Assembly (NCBI GenBank): GCA_947471745.1
Contig: CANJKZ010000092.1
Coordinates: 744,001 to 808,000 of the forward strand
Reading direction: 5' to 3'
Source: Closterium sp. Naga37s-1
Lineage: Eukaryota > Streptophyta > Zygnematophyceae > Desmidiales > Closteriaceae
DNA length: 64,000 nucleotides
Part shown: positions 45,951-58,013 of the stretch, in pieces
How positions within the stretch are numbered: the stretch's first letter is position 1
How the letters are laid out: each line of letters begins with the position of its first letter
Program-made: the position numbers and the translations under genes
Notes under the pieces: model-generated
What the model was told of the DNA's origin: nothing
Databases searched by the model: none
What the model saw: the letters and a program-made list of their open reading frames with translations, nothing else

Positions 45951-48900
45951 ATGTCGTGGATTCGGTCGAATCTGGCCAAGGTGGGGACATTTGCGGGGTC
46001 CGTGGTGCAGAAGGCCGGAGATGCCGTGGAGCGAGGCGCCAAGATGGTGTACGAGCAGGCGGAGAGCGCTGTGGTGAGTCTTACTGCACGGTTTGTTTGT
46101 TTGTTTTTTTTTGGGGGGGGCGGGGGAAGGCTCTGCTTATGTGCTGGCCGCTTGGTTGTTTGTTATTACTATTATTTTCTGCCAAAGATGGAGATTTTGC
46201 TAGGTTGGGGGTGCAGAATCCCGGGGGTACTTTGGAGCGAGGCGCCAGAATGAAGTACGAGAAGGCAGCGGAGAATGCAAAGAGGCTTTTTCTACTTGCA
46301 CTTCTCCCCCATTCGTCCCGTACCCTCAGGTGGGTCGGCCACACAACAGCTTCCGCCATGCGGTGCGGCGGATAGAGGAGGTGGCGACATTCGCACGCGG
46401 CAGCGAGCGCAAGGAGGCTCTGGCGCGCTGGCTTGCTGCGCTCTCAGACATCCAGCAGGAGAACGACCGCCTTCAGGCGCATTTCCAGAGGCGGAAGAAG
46501 CGGCAGGAGAAGGGGGAGCGGAAGACGCAGGAAGAGAACAAGCAGGAAGAGGTGACGGCGGAGTCTGCTGCTAGTGCTGATGGTTCTGCTGCTACCGGGG
46601 CTGCTGGGGCTGCAGCTGAGGCTGGCGCCAGTGATGCTGGTGCTGCTGGTGCTGCTGTAAGCCCAGGGCGAACGGATGGAGTAGGAGCGGAGGGGGTAGG
46701 GGCTGACAGAGCTGGTGACGAAGGCAAGGATGGTGCTAGTGTTACAGAGGGTAACCAGGCCAAAGATGGGGAAGCAGAAGGTGTGGAGGCACGATTGTCA
46801 CAGGTGCAGACAGATGGAGCTGAGGGGAAGACGGAGTCAGTAGCAGCAGAAGCAGACTCAGAATCAAAGGATGGGGTTGTTGGAGATGGAGAGAAAACAG
46901 GAGCAGAAGCAGGTAGCAAGTCAGCAGCAGCGGGTGATATTGCAGCAGCAGGAGAAGAAGCGGAGGAGGTGGCATCAGTAGGGGATGGATCGTTGCAAGA
47001 TGAGGCAGCTCCGTCGCTGTCAAAGTCAGCATCAACTGGACGGGCTTCCATGGTGAGTGAAGCAACGGTTTGAGTGCAGTGCAGTGCCGTGCGGTGCAGT
47101 GCATTGCGGTGTGGTGCAGTGGAGCTCATAGTAGCATCGACTGGACAGGCGGCCATGGTGAGTGAAGCAACGCCCTGGGCGCAGTGCAGTGCAGTGCGGT
47201 GCGGTCTTGAGGTGTAGACATTCCTCAGAGTTCTTCCTGGATCGGGAATTTCTGAACTTCAATAAAAGAACGTTATTTCTTCTCCCTTTACCCCCCTTTC
47301 TTCTTCTCCCCCCTCCCTCTCTCCCCCCCCCCCCCTCCTCCCACTCCTTCCCAGGTGCTCTTTTACGACCCTGACGCGGGCAACGAGGCCCTCAACTTCA
47401 GAGATGTATTTTGTGATCCAGCGCGCTGGAGCTCATAGTACATCTCTCCCACCCACCCATTATCCACCCCTTTTCTCCCCCGCACTCTCCTCTCAGGTGC
47501 TCTTTTACGACCCAGACGCGGGCAACGAGGCCCTCAACTTCAGAGATGTATTTTGCTATCCAGCGCACTGGAGCTCATAGTACATCTCTCCCACCCATTA
47601 TCCACCCCTTTTCTCCCCCGCACTCTCCTCTCAGGTGCTTTTCTATGATCCAGACGCGGGCAACGAGGCCCTCAACTTCAGGGACGTGTTTCTGCGCTCC
47701 AGTGCTCTCGAGCTCATAGCACCCCCAATCCTTCCCTCTCTCTCAGGTGCTTTTCTATGATCCAGACGCGGGCAACGAGGCCCTCAACTTCCGGGACGTG
47801 TTTCTGCGCTCCAGCGCGCTGGAGCTCATAGTGGCATCGATGGTGGTGGCGCCGGGGGATGAGGACGAGATGGCGCTGCTGAGAGGGCTGTTCGAGTGAG
47901 TACCTGGGAAGAAAGGAGGGAGGGGGGATGGGGCAACGTTGCTGTGTGAAGGGCGTGGGCTGTCTCAGGTCAGGTCAGCAGCGGTCTGAGACGTCTTTCT
48001 GCGATCCAGCGCGCTGGAGCTCATAGTGGCGTCGATGGTGGTGGCGCCGGGGGATGAGGACGAGATGGTGCTGCTGAGAGGGCTCTTCGGGTGAGTACTT
48101 GGGGAGGAAAGCTGGGTTGGGGGGAAAGAAAGGAGGGAGAGGGGGTGATTCTAAGGGATGCTTTTGGAAGGGTTTGGGCTGCCTTGTCGATCAGAGACGT
48201 GTTTCTTCGCTCCAGTGTTCTGGAGCTTGTAATGTTGTCAACAATGAGCCAGCAGACGACAATGAGGAGCTCATTGTCGTCTGGCGCGTCTGGTGGTGGA
48301 GCCAGACGACAATGAGCAGATGGCGCTTCAGATTGGTCTGTTCATTTGAGAAAAGGGGCGGAAATTTGGGCCCTTTTGTACCCCCCTGCACTCCTCTGCA
48401 CTCCTTTGCACACGCTCTATCTGAACTTTCCCTCAACCCAGTGAAACGGGCTGGTTGCAGCTCGTGCTATTTTCTTCTGCCAATCCCATCTCCCCATATC
48501 ATCTTCATTTCCTTTTTCTACCCCTGTGCACCTTTCTGTACCCTTCTGCGCCCCTCCTACCCAGCCTCTGTCTGAACCTCTCCACAACCCAGTGCAATGA
48601 TCTTCTCGCTGCCCTCCAGTCACTCGGCTCCTCCCTCTCTGCTTACTCCGAACTCAAGGTGCGATGAGTTGCTCAACGAAACCTTGAGGGGTGGGAAGGT
48701 ATGAGCGAGGGTGAGGGTGGGAAAGGGTGGGGAAGGGTGGAGAAGGGTGGGGAAGGGTGGGGAAGGGCGTGCAGGGAAAACAAAATAAAGAATGAAAACC
48801 TCTCTACCTGTTTCTGCTTTCTGCATCACTCCCTCATTCTCCCCATCAGCTTCTGTTGCCCTCTTTCATCACTTCCTCCTCCTTTCCCTTCCCCTTTCAC

Positions 48901-51900
48901 CCCTCCCTCGCTCTTTCCTTACTGCCTCCACTCCCTCCTCCTCCACACTCCCTCCCCTCCCCCCTCGTTCTCCCCTCTCTCCACTCCCTTGCGCGTCCTC
49001 CCCACACTCTCCACCCCTTCGCTTGTCCTCCCACTCCCACCACCATCGACTGTCTGTACAGTGATGTGACGTGACGATTCGGCAGCAGTTGGTATGAAGT
49101 CATTTCAAAACTCTTCCTCCCTTCGTCCTTACCTGCCGTCCCCTGCCCATTGCCACTCCCACTGTCAGTTGCCAAGTGATGACTTGGCCACGATGGTGGC
49201 AGAAGCAATCACAGGGCTGAAGGTCAACCCCGAGATTGAAAGGTGTGCAATGCGGTGTGAGGTAGGGCCAATGTGGTGTCGGCTTTAGGAGGGTTGGTGG
49301 CCGCAAGTAAGACACAGGACTCGTAGCCTACTGACTTAGAGCCATGCTGCTTTCAGTAGACTCTTGAGGCGCCTCAAGAACCGTGCTGCTTTCAGCAGCT
49401 TGATATGTAGCTGCATTAGTCAGCCACATAATTTGCCGCCTCTGGGCCTGCAGCACACAGCCACTCCAGTGCTTTTCAATCAACCTGCACTCTTTCTAAT
49501 CTGTTCCCATTCACCTCCCCATCAGCCACTGCAGCAGCTTATTGCTGAGGCTGCCTCTGTTGCTGCCTCCCCACACTGCCAACGCCCCCTCCCTCATTTC
49601 CACCCCCAACCTACCTCCTTCAGGGTCGACCTGGAGTCGTGTCGCCTGCAGCAGCTCATAGCTGAGGCTGCCCCGGTAGCACAGCCACTCTGTTGCCTCT
49701 CATTGAATCTGCTACTTCCCTCACTCACCTTCAATACACCCGCACCTCTCCCATTCACCTCCTTCAGGGTCGACCTGGAGTCGTGTCGCCTGGAGCAGCT
49801 TATTGCTGAGGCTGCCTCTGTAGCCGCCTCTGTGCCTGCAGCACACCAGCGTTCTGCCTCCTTCGTTGCTGCCTTCGACCTTGACGATCTTGCTACCGAC
49901 GCTACTTCTGCCAGTGCTGTCACGTCTGATGCTGCTGATGCTACCAGTGGTGCTGTTTCTACCGGCAGTCGTGGTGGTGATGATGATGGTGGTGGGGGTG
50001 GGGGTGCTGATGGTGGTGACACTGCTAGCAGTGGTCAAGCCTCGACTGAAACTGCTGCTGCCGGCAGCGCTGCCTCCTCTTCCGGGCCTGCTGCACCTGC
50101 CGAAGCTGATGGAGCCGCCGCCGCACCTGCCGCCACCGCCGAACCTACCGACATTCAATCAGAACCAGCAGCAAACGCAGCAGCCAGCCCACCACCGCAC
50201 ACAATATCTAGCCCACCACCTCACACGCGCAACGCCGTAACGCACGTGAACGAGGTGGTAACCGCACGGTCTCGCGACGCGCTTCGCCTAGGCCTGCGCC
50301 TGCTGGCCTTAGAAAAGAAGAAAGAAGCCCTCCTGCAGCTGGGGGACACGCCGGGGGACAGGGCGCTGAAGGTGGAGCGGGTGAGCTGTCTGGCCGCGGA
50401 GCTGAGTGAGAGCATGGAGGGTCTCCGGCGCAAGGCTGAGGAGTGCCGCCAGCAGCGCCAGGAGGCCCTCGCGTACCGCAGCAGCAAGGCGCAGGAGTCC
50501 AGGGAGGCTGAGAAGGTGAGTAAAAGGGTTCTTTTCCTCCTTTTCCCTCTGGTTTTCCTGTGTTTCTCCTCAAAACCCTGGGTTTCCTGGCTGGCAAGAG
50601 AGAGATAGAGGGACAGGGCGCTGAAGGTGGAGAGGGTGAGCTGTCTGGCAGCGGAGCTGAGTGAGAGCATGGAGGGGCTCCGGAGGAAGGCTGAGGAGTG
50701 CCGCCAGCAGCGCCAGGAGGCCCTCGCGTACCGCAGCAGCAAGGCGCAGGAGTCCCGCGAGGCCGAGAAGGTGAGTGGACCTGTTCTTGAACACCCACAC
50801 CAACACCAGGTACTCCCTGTCGTGAATTACTTCCCCGCTGATCCGCTCCTTGCCTTGTAACACCTTCCCCTTTCCTTTCACTCCTCAGTTTCCTGCTTCC
50901 TGTTTCCTGCCTCCTTAGTTCCCTGGTGCCCGTGTCTCAGGCTACCCTATTGCAACAAGTCTTACACTCCCTCGCAAGGGCTCCGTCAGATTGCTGTTAG
51001 CTTCTCCTACTGCTAGTTCCCTTCGGATTAGGAAAGCAAATTGCAGTAAATGAGAAACAAACAAGCAAAAAGCAAGGAGCCCGAGTGCTACTCCTGCCTA
51101 CATCTACTCCCAACTCCTGCCTTTGTTGCTTCCTCCACAAGCAAGCTCCTGGGCACCAAGCGAGTCAGCCGAGCTGCCCGCGAGGGCTCGTAGGTGCTAG
51201 CTGGTTCCCACTGGGCCTGCTAGGCATGCACCGCCTTCCAGCCTGGTGACTTCGAAATTGAATTCACAGGCTGGAATTGGATTCGCTTCCCACCATCCAC
51301 CTTCAATTCGCCTCCCACCAACCACCTCGAATTCCCTCAGCTACTCGGCTCTGAAATCCGGACAGTACCGTACATTCCAAGCACACAAACGAAATTAGAA
51401 TGCAAAAACAGAATATAGTACAACATTACCTTAGCTGCTGTGCAATTCACACTTAGCTTCCAGCTAAGTGTTAATAGCGCGACATCCCTCCTCCCCCTCA
51501 CCTCTGCCACAAAAGGTGCCCCTGGCATAGGCCCAGCAGCAGGTGCAGACGCGCAAGGAGGAGCCGGAAGTGGTGCTGAGCCGGGTGCAGCCGGCTCTGC
51601 TTCCTTCCCTGTTTGTTCTCATTGCCCTGCTTACTCCCCCATGCTCCTACCACACACACCAACCTCCAGGGACTCTCTCGGAGGCACAGCAGGTGCAGAA
51701 GCGAAAGGAGGAGCTGATGCGGGTGCAGGTGGCTCTATCTCCTCTTCTGTTCCTATCTTCCTGCTTATCCGCGTATGATGAGTCGATATTTGAGTCGACT
51801 CAAAAATCGACTCATCACATGCAGGCGGCTCGATTTCCTTTCCTGTTCCTATCTTCGTGCTTATCTTCTCCCCCACTCATTCACACACCCACACTCACCA

Positions 51901-54900
51901 ACACCATGTACTCCTGGCAGAGGCACAGCAGGTGCAGAAGCACAAGGAGTTGGGACGGGTGCATGCGGCTCTGCTTCTTCCCCCATTCTCATTGTCCTGC
52001 TTACTCCCTCCCCCCACCCGCCCCCAACCAACCCCCCACCACACACACCCCAGGTCCTCCTGGCAGAGGCTCAGCAGGTGCAGAAGCGAAAGGAGGAGCT
52101 GAGGCGGGTGCAAGCGGCACTGCTTCCTTCCCTGTTCTCATTGTCCTGCTTTCTCCCTGATACCCCATACACACTCACACCCCAGGTCCTCCTAGCTTAG
52201 GCCCAGCAGGTGCAGAAGCGAAAGGAGGGGCTGGAGGAGGAGCTGAGGCGGGTGCAAGCGGCACTTCTTCCTTCCCTGTTCTCATTGTCCTGCTTTCTCC
52301 CTGATACCACATACACACTCACACCCCAGGTCCTCCTAGCTGAGGCCCAGCAGGTGCAGAAGCGAAAGGAGGAGCTGGAGGAGGAGCTGAGGCGGGTGCA
52401 AGCGGCTCCGCTCCCTTCCTTGTTTTGATTTTCCTCTCTACTCATTCACACCAACACAGGTACTCCTGGCACAGGCCCAGCAGGTGCAGAAGCGAAAGGA
52501 GGAGCTGACGCTGTTCCCCTTCTTGCCGGCACCCTGCTCCCACTCACCCCCAACGCCCATTGCGCCCACCCCCCACAACCGTGCATTCCAGGTACTCCTG
52601 GCGGAGGCCCAGCAGGTGCAGAAGCGAAAGGAGGAGCTGACGCTGTTCCCCTTCTTGCCGCCACCCTGCTCCCACTCACCCCCAACGCCCATTGCGCCCA
52701 CCCCCCACAACCGTGCATTCCAGGTACTCCTGGCGGAGGCCCAGCAGGTGCAGAAGCGAAAGGAGGAGCTGGAGGAGGAGCTGAGGCGGGTGCAGGCGGC
52801 TCTGGACGGCGTTAATCGGCGGCTAGTGAAGCTGGAAGAGGAGAAGGAGCTCTTTTCGCAGGCCAGCACTGGGATTGAGGCTCATCTATCTTCAGAGGTG
52901 AGCACAGCTGCTTTAAAGCCCCAGTAAGCAAGTAGTAGGCTATTGGCGACCCCAGCATGGTTCAGACATGTCACGGCTGGTGAAGCTGGGGGAGGAGAAG
53001 GAGCTCTTCTCACAGGCCAGCAGTGTAATCGAGGCTCACCTATCTTCCGAGGTAAGTATGGATGATTGGAATTAAAGCCCGAGTAAGGAATGGTAGCCTT
53101 TAGTGCCTCGCGAGTGGGTCGGTTACATAGATCCTCAGAATCATAACCTGGTGGGCTTTAAGTGCCTCGAGAGTGGGTCAGTTGTGCGTGGGCGGCTAGT
53201 GAAGCTGGAGGAGGAGAAGGAGCTCTTTTCGCAGGCCAGCACTGGGATCGAGGCTCACCTCTCTTCAGAGGTGTGAACAAGTCTTTCATATTAAAGCCCC
53301 AGTCAGGAGAGGCAGGGTAGGCTCTAAGTGCCTAAAGGATAAGCTGACTAGAATGCATGAATCGGCAGCTAGTGAGGTGACAAGTGACTGAGGGTGACTT
53401 TGAGTCGACTCAAAAGCCACCTCCTTATTCCCTGATTTTAACGCTCTGTGCCCTCCCATCCCCAACAGGAGGAATCCCTCACACACTCCCTCTCTGAACA
53501 CGAGGAGGACGCCAAGGCTCTGGCAGGGTGGAAGCAGTTTCTGCAGCAGTCATGCATATCTCTCGTTCCACACACCCCTATCTAAACAACAGGAGGAATC
53601 CCTCACACACTCCCTCTCTGAACACGAGGAGGACGCCAAGGCTCTGGCAGGGTGGAAGGAATTCCTGCAGCAGTCGTGGCAGCTGCAGCAGGCGAGCATG
53701 GAGGGCAAGGAGCGGCAGATGAGGGAGGAGATGAGCGACCGCAAGAGCCGGTTCTGGGAGATGGCTCAGGGGCACGTGCGGCTGTGTCAGGTGCGTGCAC
53801 ATTAAATTCGCTTTAGTTGACTCTAGTTCTGATTACTTTTTCCATCACTTTAATTGAAGGATCGGGGGTAAGGCCAGGCCAGCAGGCGAGCATGGAGGGC
53901 AAGGAGAGGCGGATGCGAGAGGAGATGAGCGACCGCAAGAGCCGGTTCTGGGAGATGGCTCAGGGGCACGTGCAGCTGTGCAAGGTGCGTCCATTGCTAG
54001 TGCCTTTCTTATTTCCTCCCGTTTACACTCTCTTGAACATTCTTTTGACATTTGACTTCCCTCCCTCCCTCTCTCCCACCCTCGCTCCCTCTCTCGTCCC
54101 TCCCTCCCTCACTCCCTCCCTCACTCCCTCCTTCCCGCCCTCCCTCCCTCCCTGCGCACCCCTCCTCGCCTCCTTGGGCACCCGTTGTTGAGCAGTCGGA
54201 GTTGGAAGCCTTTGGGCAGTCGGCCAAGTCCATAGTGGAGCGGCTCGATGGTATCAGAGCCAAGAGGTGAGTCTGGATCCGTGAGGGGGGTGAGGTTTCT
54301 CTGCGTCCAGTTGCGGTGGAAGATGGGAAGGCCCTGTGGGTGCAGCAGATGCCGCCGCCGCAGGCTGTGCCATAGTCCCCGCGCTGGCACCCCGCAGTAC
54401 TGCCGGGACGGCTGCACGTTGTGCGGGTGGGGGTGGAGGGAGAGAGGGAGAGGGGGAGTGTCAGAGGGAAGAATGTGAGGTTAAGACGGAGAGTGGGAGG
54501 CTGTGTGGCGGGCGTAGAGGGGGGCACGCTCTCTTTCAGCCTGAGCTGGAAGCCCACATGCGGTTGGAGTTGGAAGCCTTTGGGCAGTCGCCCAAGTCCA
54601 TAGTGGAGCGGCTTGATGGTATCAGAGCCAAGAGGTGAGCGCACGTGGAAGCACACTGGCATGATGAAAGATATGTCGATTCAAGAAGGGATTTTGCACA
54701 ACCTCAGGTGGTCTTCGTTGTTTGCCGCTGACCCTCGTCTCTCGTTTCACTCTCTCCCCCTACCGTCCCTCTTCCTCCCTCCCTCCCTCCGTCCCTCCCT
54801 CCCTCCCTCCCTCCCTCCGTCCCTCCGTCCCTCCCTCCCTCCCTCCCTCCCTCCCTCCCTCCCTCCCTCCCTCCCTCCCTCCCTCCCTCCCTCCCTCCCT

Positions 54901-56642
54901 CCCTCCCTCCCTCCATCCCTCCCTCCCTCCCTCCCTCTCCTTCCTTCCCAAAACACCGGTCCTTCCAACACCAGGGAGCAAGCGGAGAAGGAGGGGAAGG
55001 ATGGGGCAGTGTCAGATAGCAAGCACAGGCGGCTGCAGTGGGAGGAACGATACATGGCAGCTGAGATACAGGTGGGTGCTGTGCGGTGTAGTGCGGCACA
55101 AAGCTTATCTTGCATTTCTCAGGCAAGAACTTGATGTTTATGCAGGTTTGTCCATCACATGCCATCCACATGCCATCCACATGCCATCCACATGCTATCC
55201 ACATGCCATCCACATGCCATGCGCATGCCATCCACATGCCATCCACATGCCATCCACATGCTATCCACATGCCATCCACATGCCATGCGCATGCCATCCA
55301 CATGCCATCCACATGCCATCCACATGCTATCCACATGCCATCCACATGCCATGCGCATGCCATCCACATGCCATCCACATGCCATGCGCATGCCATCCAC
55401 ATGCCATGCATCATGGGCTCAACCATGTCCCCTCAGCCATCACTCTGTCACCCCACGCCACAGGTGAAGCGGTGCATTGGGGAGGCCGGCCAAGATAGCC
55501 ATGCGGGAGATCAGGGCCCACATCATTCACCTGCCCATGTTCCCCCATGCCCACTCATCCCTGGTTTATCACTCGCTCGTCACTCGCTCACGACCAGTCA
55601 TGACTGCTCAGGACCGCTCGTAATCATGTGCCCCCATGCCTCCTCACAGGTGAAGAGGTGCATTGGGGAGGCAGAAATAGCCATGCGGGAGATCAGGGCC
55701 TGGCTGGACACTCTCCCCCCTAGGTAATGGCCCTCCTGGTTAATGCCCTGTCGCTCCCTTCCAGGTAGCACCTTCTTTTAATATGTTGATAAAATATTTT
55801 TTTCTCGTTCTTACATTTACATGGAATCCCATCTTCACGTCACAAGGTTAACCCTTATCACACGTAAGTTGCACCATTATCGTCCCCGTGCTTTCCATGA
55901 CTTTCATAACATCATCACCTCTCTCCCACCATGCATTCCCTCCAGTGAGGATGCTCCCAAGCAGGCTCAAATGCGAACTCTTCTCGCCGAACTTGAGTCC
56001 CTCGTAGCTTCGGTCCGAGCCTCCGCCCGCCCGAGCCTGTCCCTGGACCACCCAACCGTGCTGCGCGTGCAGAGGCTCGGCAAGTCCCCTGACTCGTGGG
56101 CCTCCGCCGAAGCTGCTGCTGCAGGCAGAGGTTCGGCGTTTCCTGGTACGGTGGTGGTGGCCCCACTCTCAAGCTTTTCTGCTGCAGGCTCAACTGCTGC
56201 TGCTGCTTCCGCTCCTGCTGCTGCTTCTGCTGCTGTTGCTGGTACAACGGCAGCAGCAGGAGCAGCAGAAAGGCCAGACATGGCTGCTGCAGCTGCAGCA
56301 CAGACTGCTGGAACTACCGAGTCTGGTAAACTGTTGAAGAAACCGGCACTAGTGATTGGGGGGTCAGCAGTTGCAGGAGCAGGTGGGGCGGCACCAACAG
56401 GAGCAGAGGAGAATGTTCCCCCTACTCCTTTTGTCATTTCGGGCGGGGTCCGCCGTCCTGTAGCTCCTGGGTTCAAGGATAAGCAAGGCAAGTCAAAGCT
56501 GCCGCCCACGGGTGGAAGTGGTTCAGTGCAGAGCAAGCAGGTGGAGGAGAGTACAGGAGGCAGGCAGAGCATGGGTGAAGATAAGGGGGAGGAAGGCGGG
56601 TCTGATGCTGCAGCTGAAGCATGTTCTGTTGGGGAATCATAA
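45951..56642 (+). CDS. Plant coiled-coil protein of unknown function
   Basis: Twelve exons join in frame to 1073 aa: 45951-46073, 46330-47052, 47747-47895, 48565-48658, 49169-49242, 49768-50515, 52724-52897, 53593-53790, 54196-54266, 54975-55071, 55650-55723 and 55946-56642. It resembles a family conserved in land plants that starts MSWIR.., has a VRRIEEV..RG.ER..AL.RWL segment, an NFRDVFLRSSALELIVAS block and AITGLKVNPEIER, then long heptad coiled coils (AQQVQKRKEELEEELRRVQA; SWQLQQASMEGKERQMREEM). Two Ala/Ser/Gly-rich spacers (exons 2 and 6) and an Ala-rich tail are lineage-specific. Database labels such as ELKS-like or Rho-GAP-like exist for this family; I would not assign a function. Exon 9 has a second version at 54539-54636 with the same phases. 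Confidence 0.75.
47355..48250 (+). repeat. Copies of exon 3 (VLFYDPDAGNEALNFRDVF)
   Basis: Acceptor-bearing copies start at about 47355, 47496 and 47635 before the intact exon at 47747. Exon 3 ends with donors recur at about 47986-48091 and, decayed, at 48193-48250. Confidence 0.92.
49362..49379. repeat. Palindrome, GCGC core variant (site 19)
   Basis: TCTTGAGGCGCCTCAAGA, perfect. The T-to-C change in the left arm is matched by A-to-G in the right. Flanked by copies of CCATGCTGCTTTCAGTAG and CCGTGCTGCTTTCAGCAG. Confidence 0.9.
49525..49680 (+). repeat. Two copies of exon 6 start
   Basis: RVDLESCRLEQLIAEAASVA-coding copies lie at about 49530-49570 (partial) and 49624-49680, before the intact exon at 49768. 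The exon 6 end with donor recurs at 50610-50775. Confidence 0.9.
51526..52650 (+). repeat. About nine copies of the exon 7 start with acceptor
   Basis: VLLAEAQQVQKRKEEL-coding copies with CAG acceptors lie at about 51526, 51682, 51908, 52050, 52186, 52329, 52460 and 52592, plus a shorter piece at 51821, ahead of the intact exon at 52724. Most run past the exon into CTTCCTTCCCTGTTCTCATT-type intron sequence without a donor. Confidence 0.93.
51776..51817. repeat. Palindrome, TCGA core, 42 nt (site 20)
   Basis: One mismatch. It lies between two copies of the segment GCAGGTGGCTC to CTGCTTATC (offset 96 bp). Confidence 0.95.
52970..53275 (+). repeat. Two copies of the exon 7 end with donor
   Basis: KLEEEKELFSQAST.IEAHLSSE-coding copies lie at about 52976-53051 and 53190-53272. 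Confidence 0.9.
53398..53416. repeat. Palindrome, TCGA core with indel (site 21)
   Basis: CTTTGAGTCGACTCAAAAG within GGTGA...CCACC-like outer arms. A flanking direct repeat is not clear at this one. Confidence 0.8.
53469..54636 (+). repeat. Copies of exons 8 and 9
   Basis: The exon 8 start is duplicated at 53469-53550, its end with donor at 53886-53984. A second exon 9 version with a longer 5' part (PELEAHMRLELEAFGQSPKS) lies at 54539-54636. Confidence 0.9.
54770..54940 (+). repeat. (CCCT)n tract, about 170 bp
   Basis: Nearly pure CCCT/CCGT/CCAT units in intron 9; a similar tract starts at 54058. The complementary strand (GGGA)n can form G-quadruplexes. Confidence 0.95.
55150..55415 (+). 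repeat. 12-bp CCACATGCCATC satellite with higher order
   Basis: About twenty 12-bp units with CTATCC and GCGCATG variants recurring every 72 bp or so, in intron 10. A copy of exon 11 follows at 55465-55512. Confidence 0.95.
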
Positions 56643-57062
56643 TCGCATTCCCGGTCTAGCCCAGTTTAGACTAGCAGTACACATACCATAGCAGGAATCA
56701 GGTGGTTGTAACAACCAAGTTTTTTTTCCGAAGTATGGTTGGTAGCTGGCGTTTGCGTAGTGTAGGGTCCAGAATAAGTCCAAACATGAGCATGGTTACA
56801 TAGGTGCATGGCAAGGGTTGGATGGACGTACAAAAAAACCTTGCATTTCCCCCTTTTCTATGCTACCCAGCTAGGTATTCACCATGTGGTAGGAAAAGAG
56901 CTTAATAAGATACAGAGAGACTCTTTAGTAAAACATAGAAGAGCATGAACAGCTGTTACACAAACAGGATGAGGCCACAAGGTGAAGCCCCTATTCTGGT
57001 GCAAGGTCCAAACAGAACACGAACTAGGGCGGTACTACCAAGAAAAGTTTCCTAGTGTGCAA
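56643..57062. other. Convergent intergenic region
   Basis: 3' flanks of the coiled-coil gene (+) and the SOUL gene (-). Nothing else seen. Confidence 0.6.
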
Positions 57063-58013
57063 CTATGGAGTGCACTTATCCTGCTCCCCGTCAGCCTCCC
57101 TAAACGGCACCCAAATCTCGTTCACCCGTCCAATCAGCTCGAACGGCGAGTTATACTCCGCAATGCTGTACGCCTCGCCTCCCAACGCTGCAGTAACATT
57201 CGCCCATGCGGTACTCGCCAGGCTGTCGCCAAGATTCGCCGCCTCCTGTGCAACATTAAAATCCGTCGCGAATCCGGAGAAGGCTCGCACGGCGACGCAG
57301 AGCGACGGCGCGCGACGGATGTGCAGGTTGAGGGAGGAAGCCGGCTTGGGGGGATTCTCGGCGAAGCTCTTGGGAACGAGGAAGCGGACGAGGAAGGTGG
57401 AGGCGCAGAAGGGACCGCCGGAGGGTTTGATGGTTGTGAGCACGGGAGCAGTCATGGGGATGGTGACGCCATCCTCGTTGCGACCTTGAATGTACTGAAA
57501 CAGCCTGAACAGGAGGAAGAGGAAGTGATTCGGGAAAAAAAAAAAAAAAAAAAAAAAAAATTGTCCTCAGCCTAATTCGGGCAATAGGCGAGAAAAAAGG
57601 TACCAGTCAGAGCTGGAAAAGGCTGGAAAGGTAAAAATGGCTTAGCAAACGGTGGGTAATTAGACTCGCGAATACGACCAAATTCCAGTAATATTGAAGT
57701 ACCTGTGGAAGCCGGCGTAAACGGCCTTCTTGAAAGACACTTCGTTAATAGGGTCCGTCTCGGCCCAGACGCTGCTCCTGTAGCGGCGAATCTGGAAGTC
57801 CGACTCTTCGTGCACTAACTGGTACGCCGGACACTCGATGTTCTTGCATGAAGACGAAGGTATGGGACCATCCGGCGCCCGGTGAGGAAGGAAGATTTTG
57901 GAAAGACCGAGACGAATCGACCCTGCAGCGTTGAAAGCTGAAGCAGTAGGGACGTAGGAGACGGCCAAGGCTAGGACTAAGGCCAGGAGCACGAAGAGCG
58001 AGACGCGAGCCAT
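57063..58013 (-). CDS. SOUL-family haem-binding protein, secreted
   Basis: Two minus-strand exons, 58013-57703 and 57504-57063, join in frame to 250 aa. An N-terminal signal peptide (MARVSLFVLLALVLALAVSY) is followed by CPAYQLVHEESDFQIRRYRS, the typical start of the SOUL/HBP fold, and then KKAVYAGFHRLFQYIQGRN, VTIPMTAPVLT (the best conserved block), FLVRFLVPKSF and RAFSGFATD. Family members bind haem or other tetrapyrroles. The leader suggests secretion or vacuolar delivery, unlike the plastid members. Cys residues near the N terminus (SSSCKNIECPAY) and at the C terminus (KCTP) may form a disulphide. Confidence 0.93.
57534..57560 (+). repeat. Poly-A run in SOUL intron
   Basis: About 26 A (poly-T in the transcript), next to the acceptor of exon 2, where it acts as part of the polypyrimidine tract. 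Confidence 0.85.
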
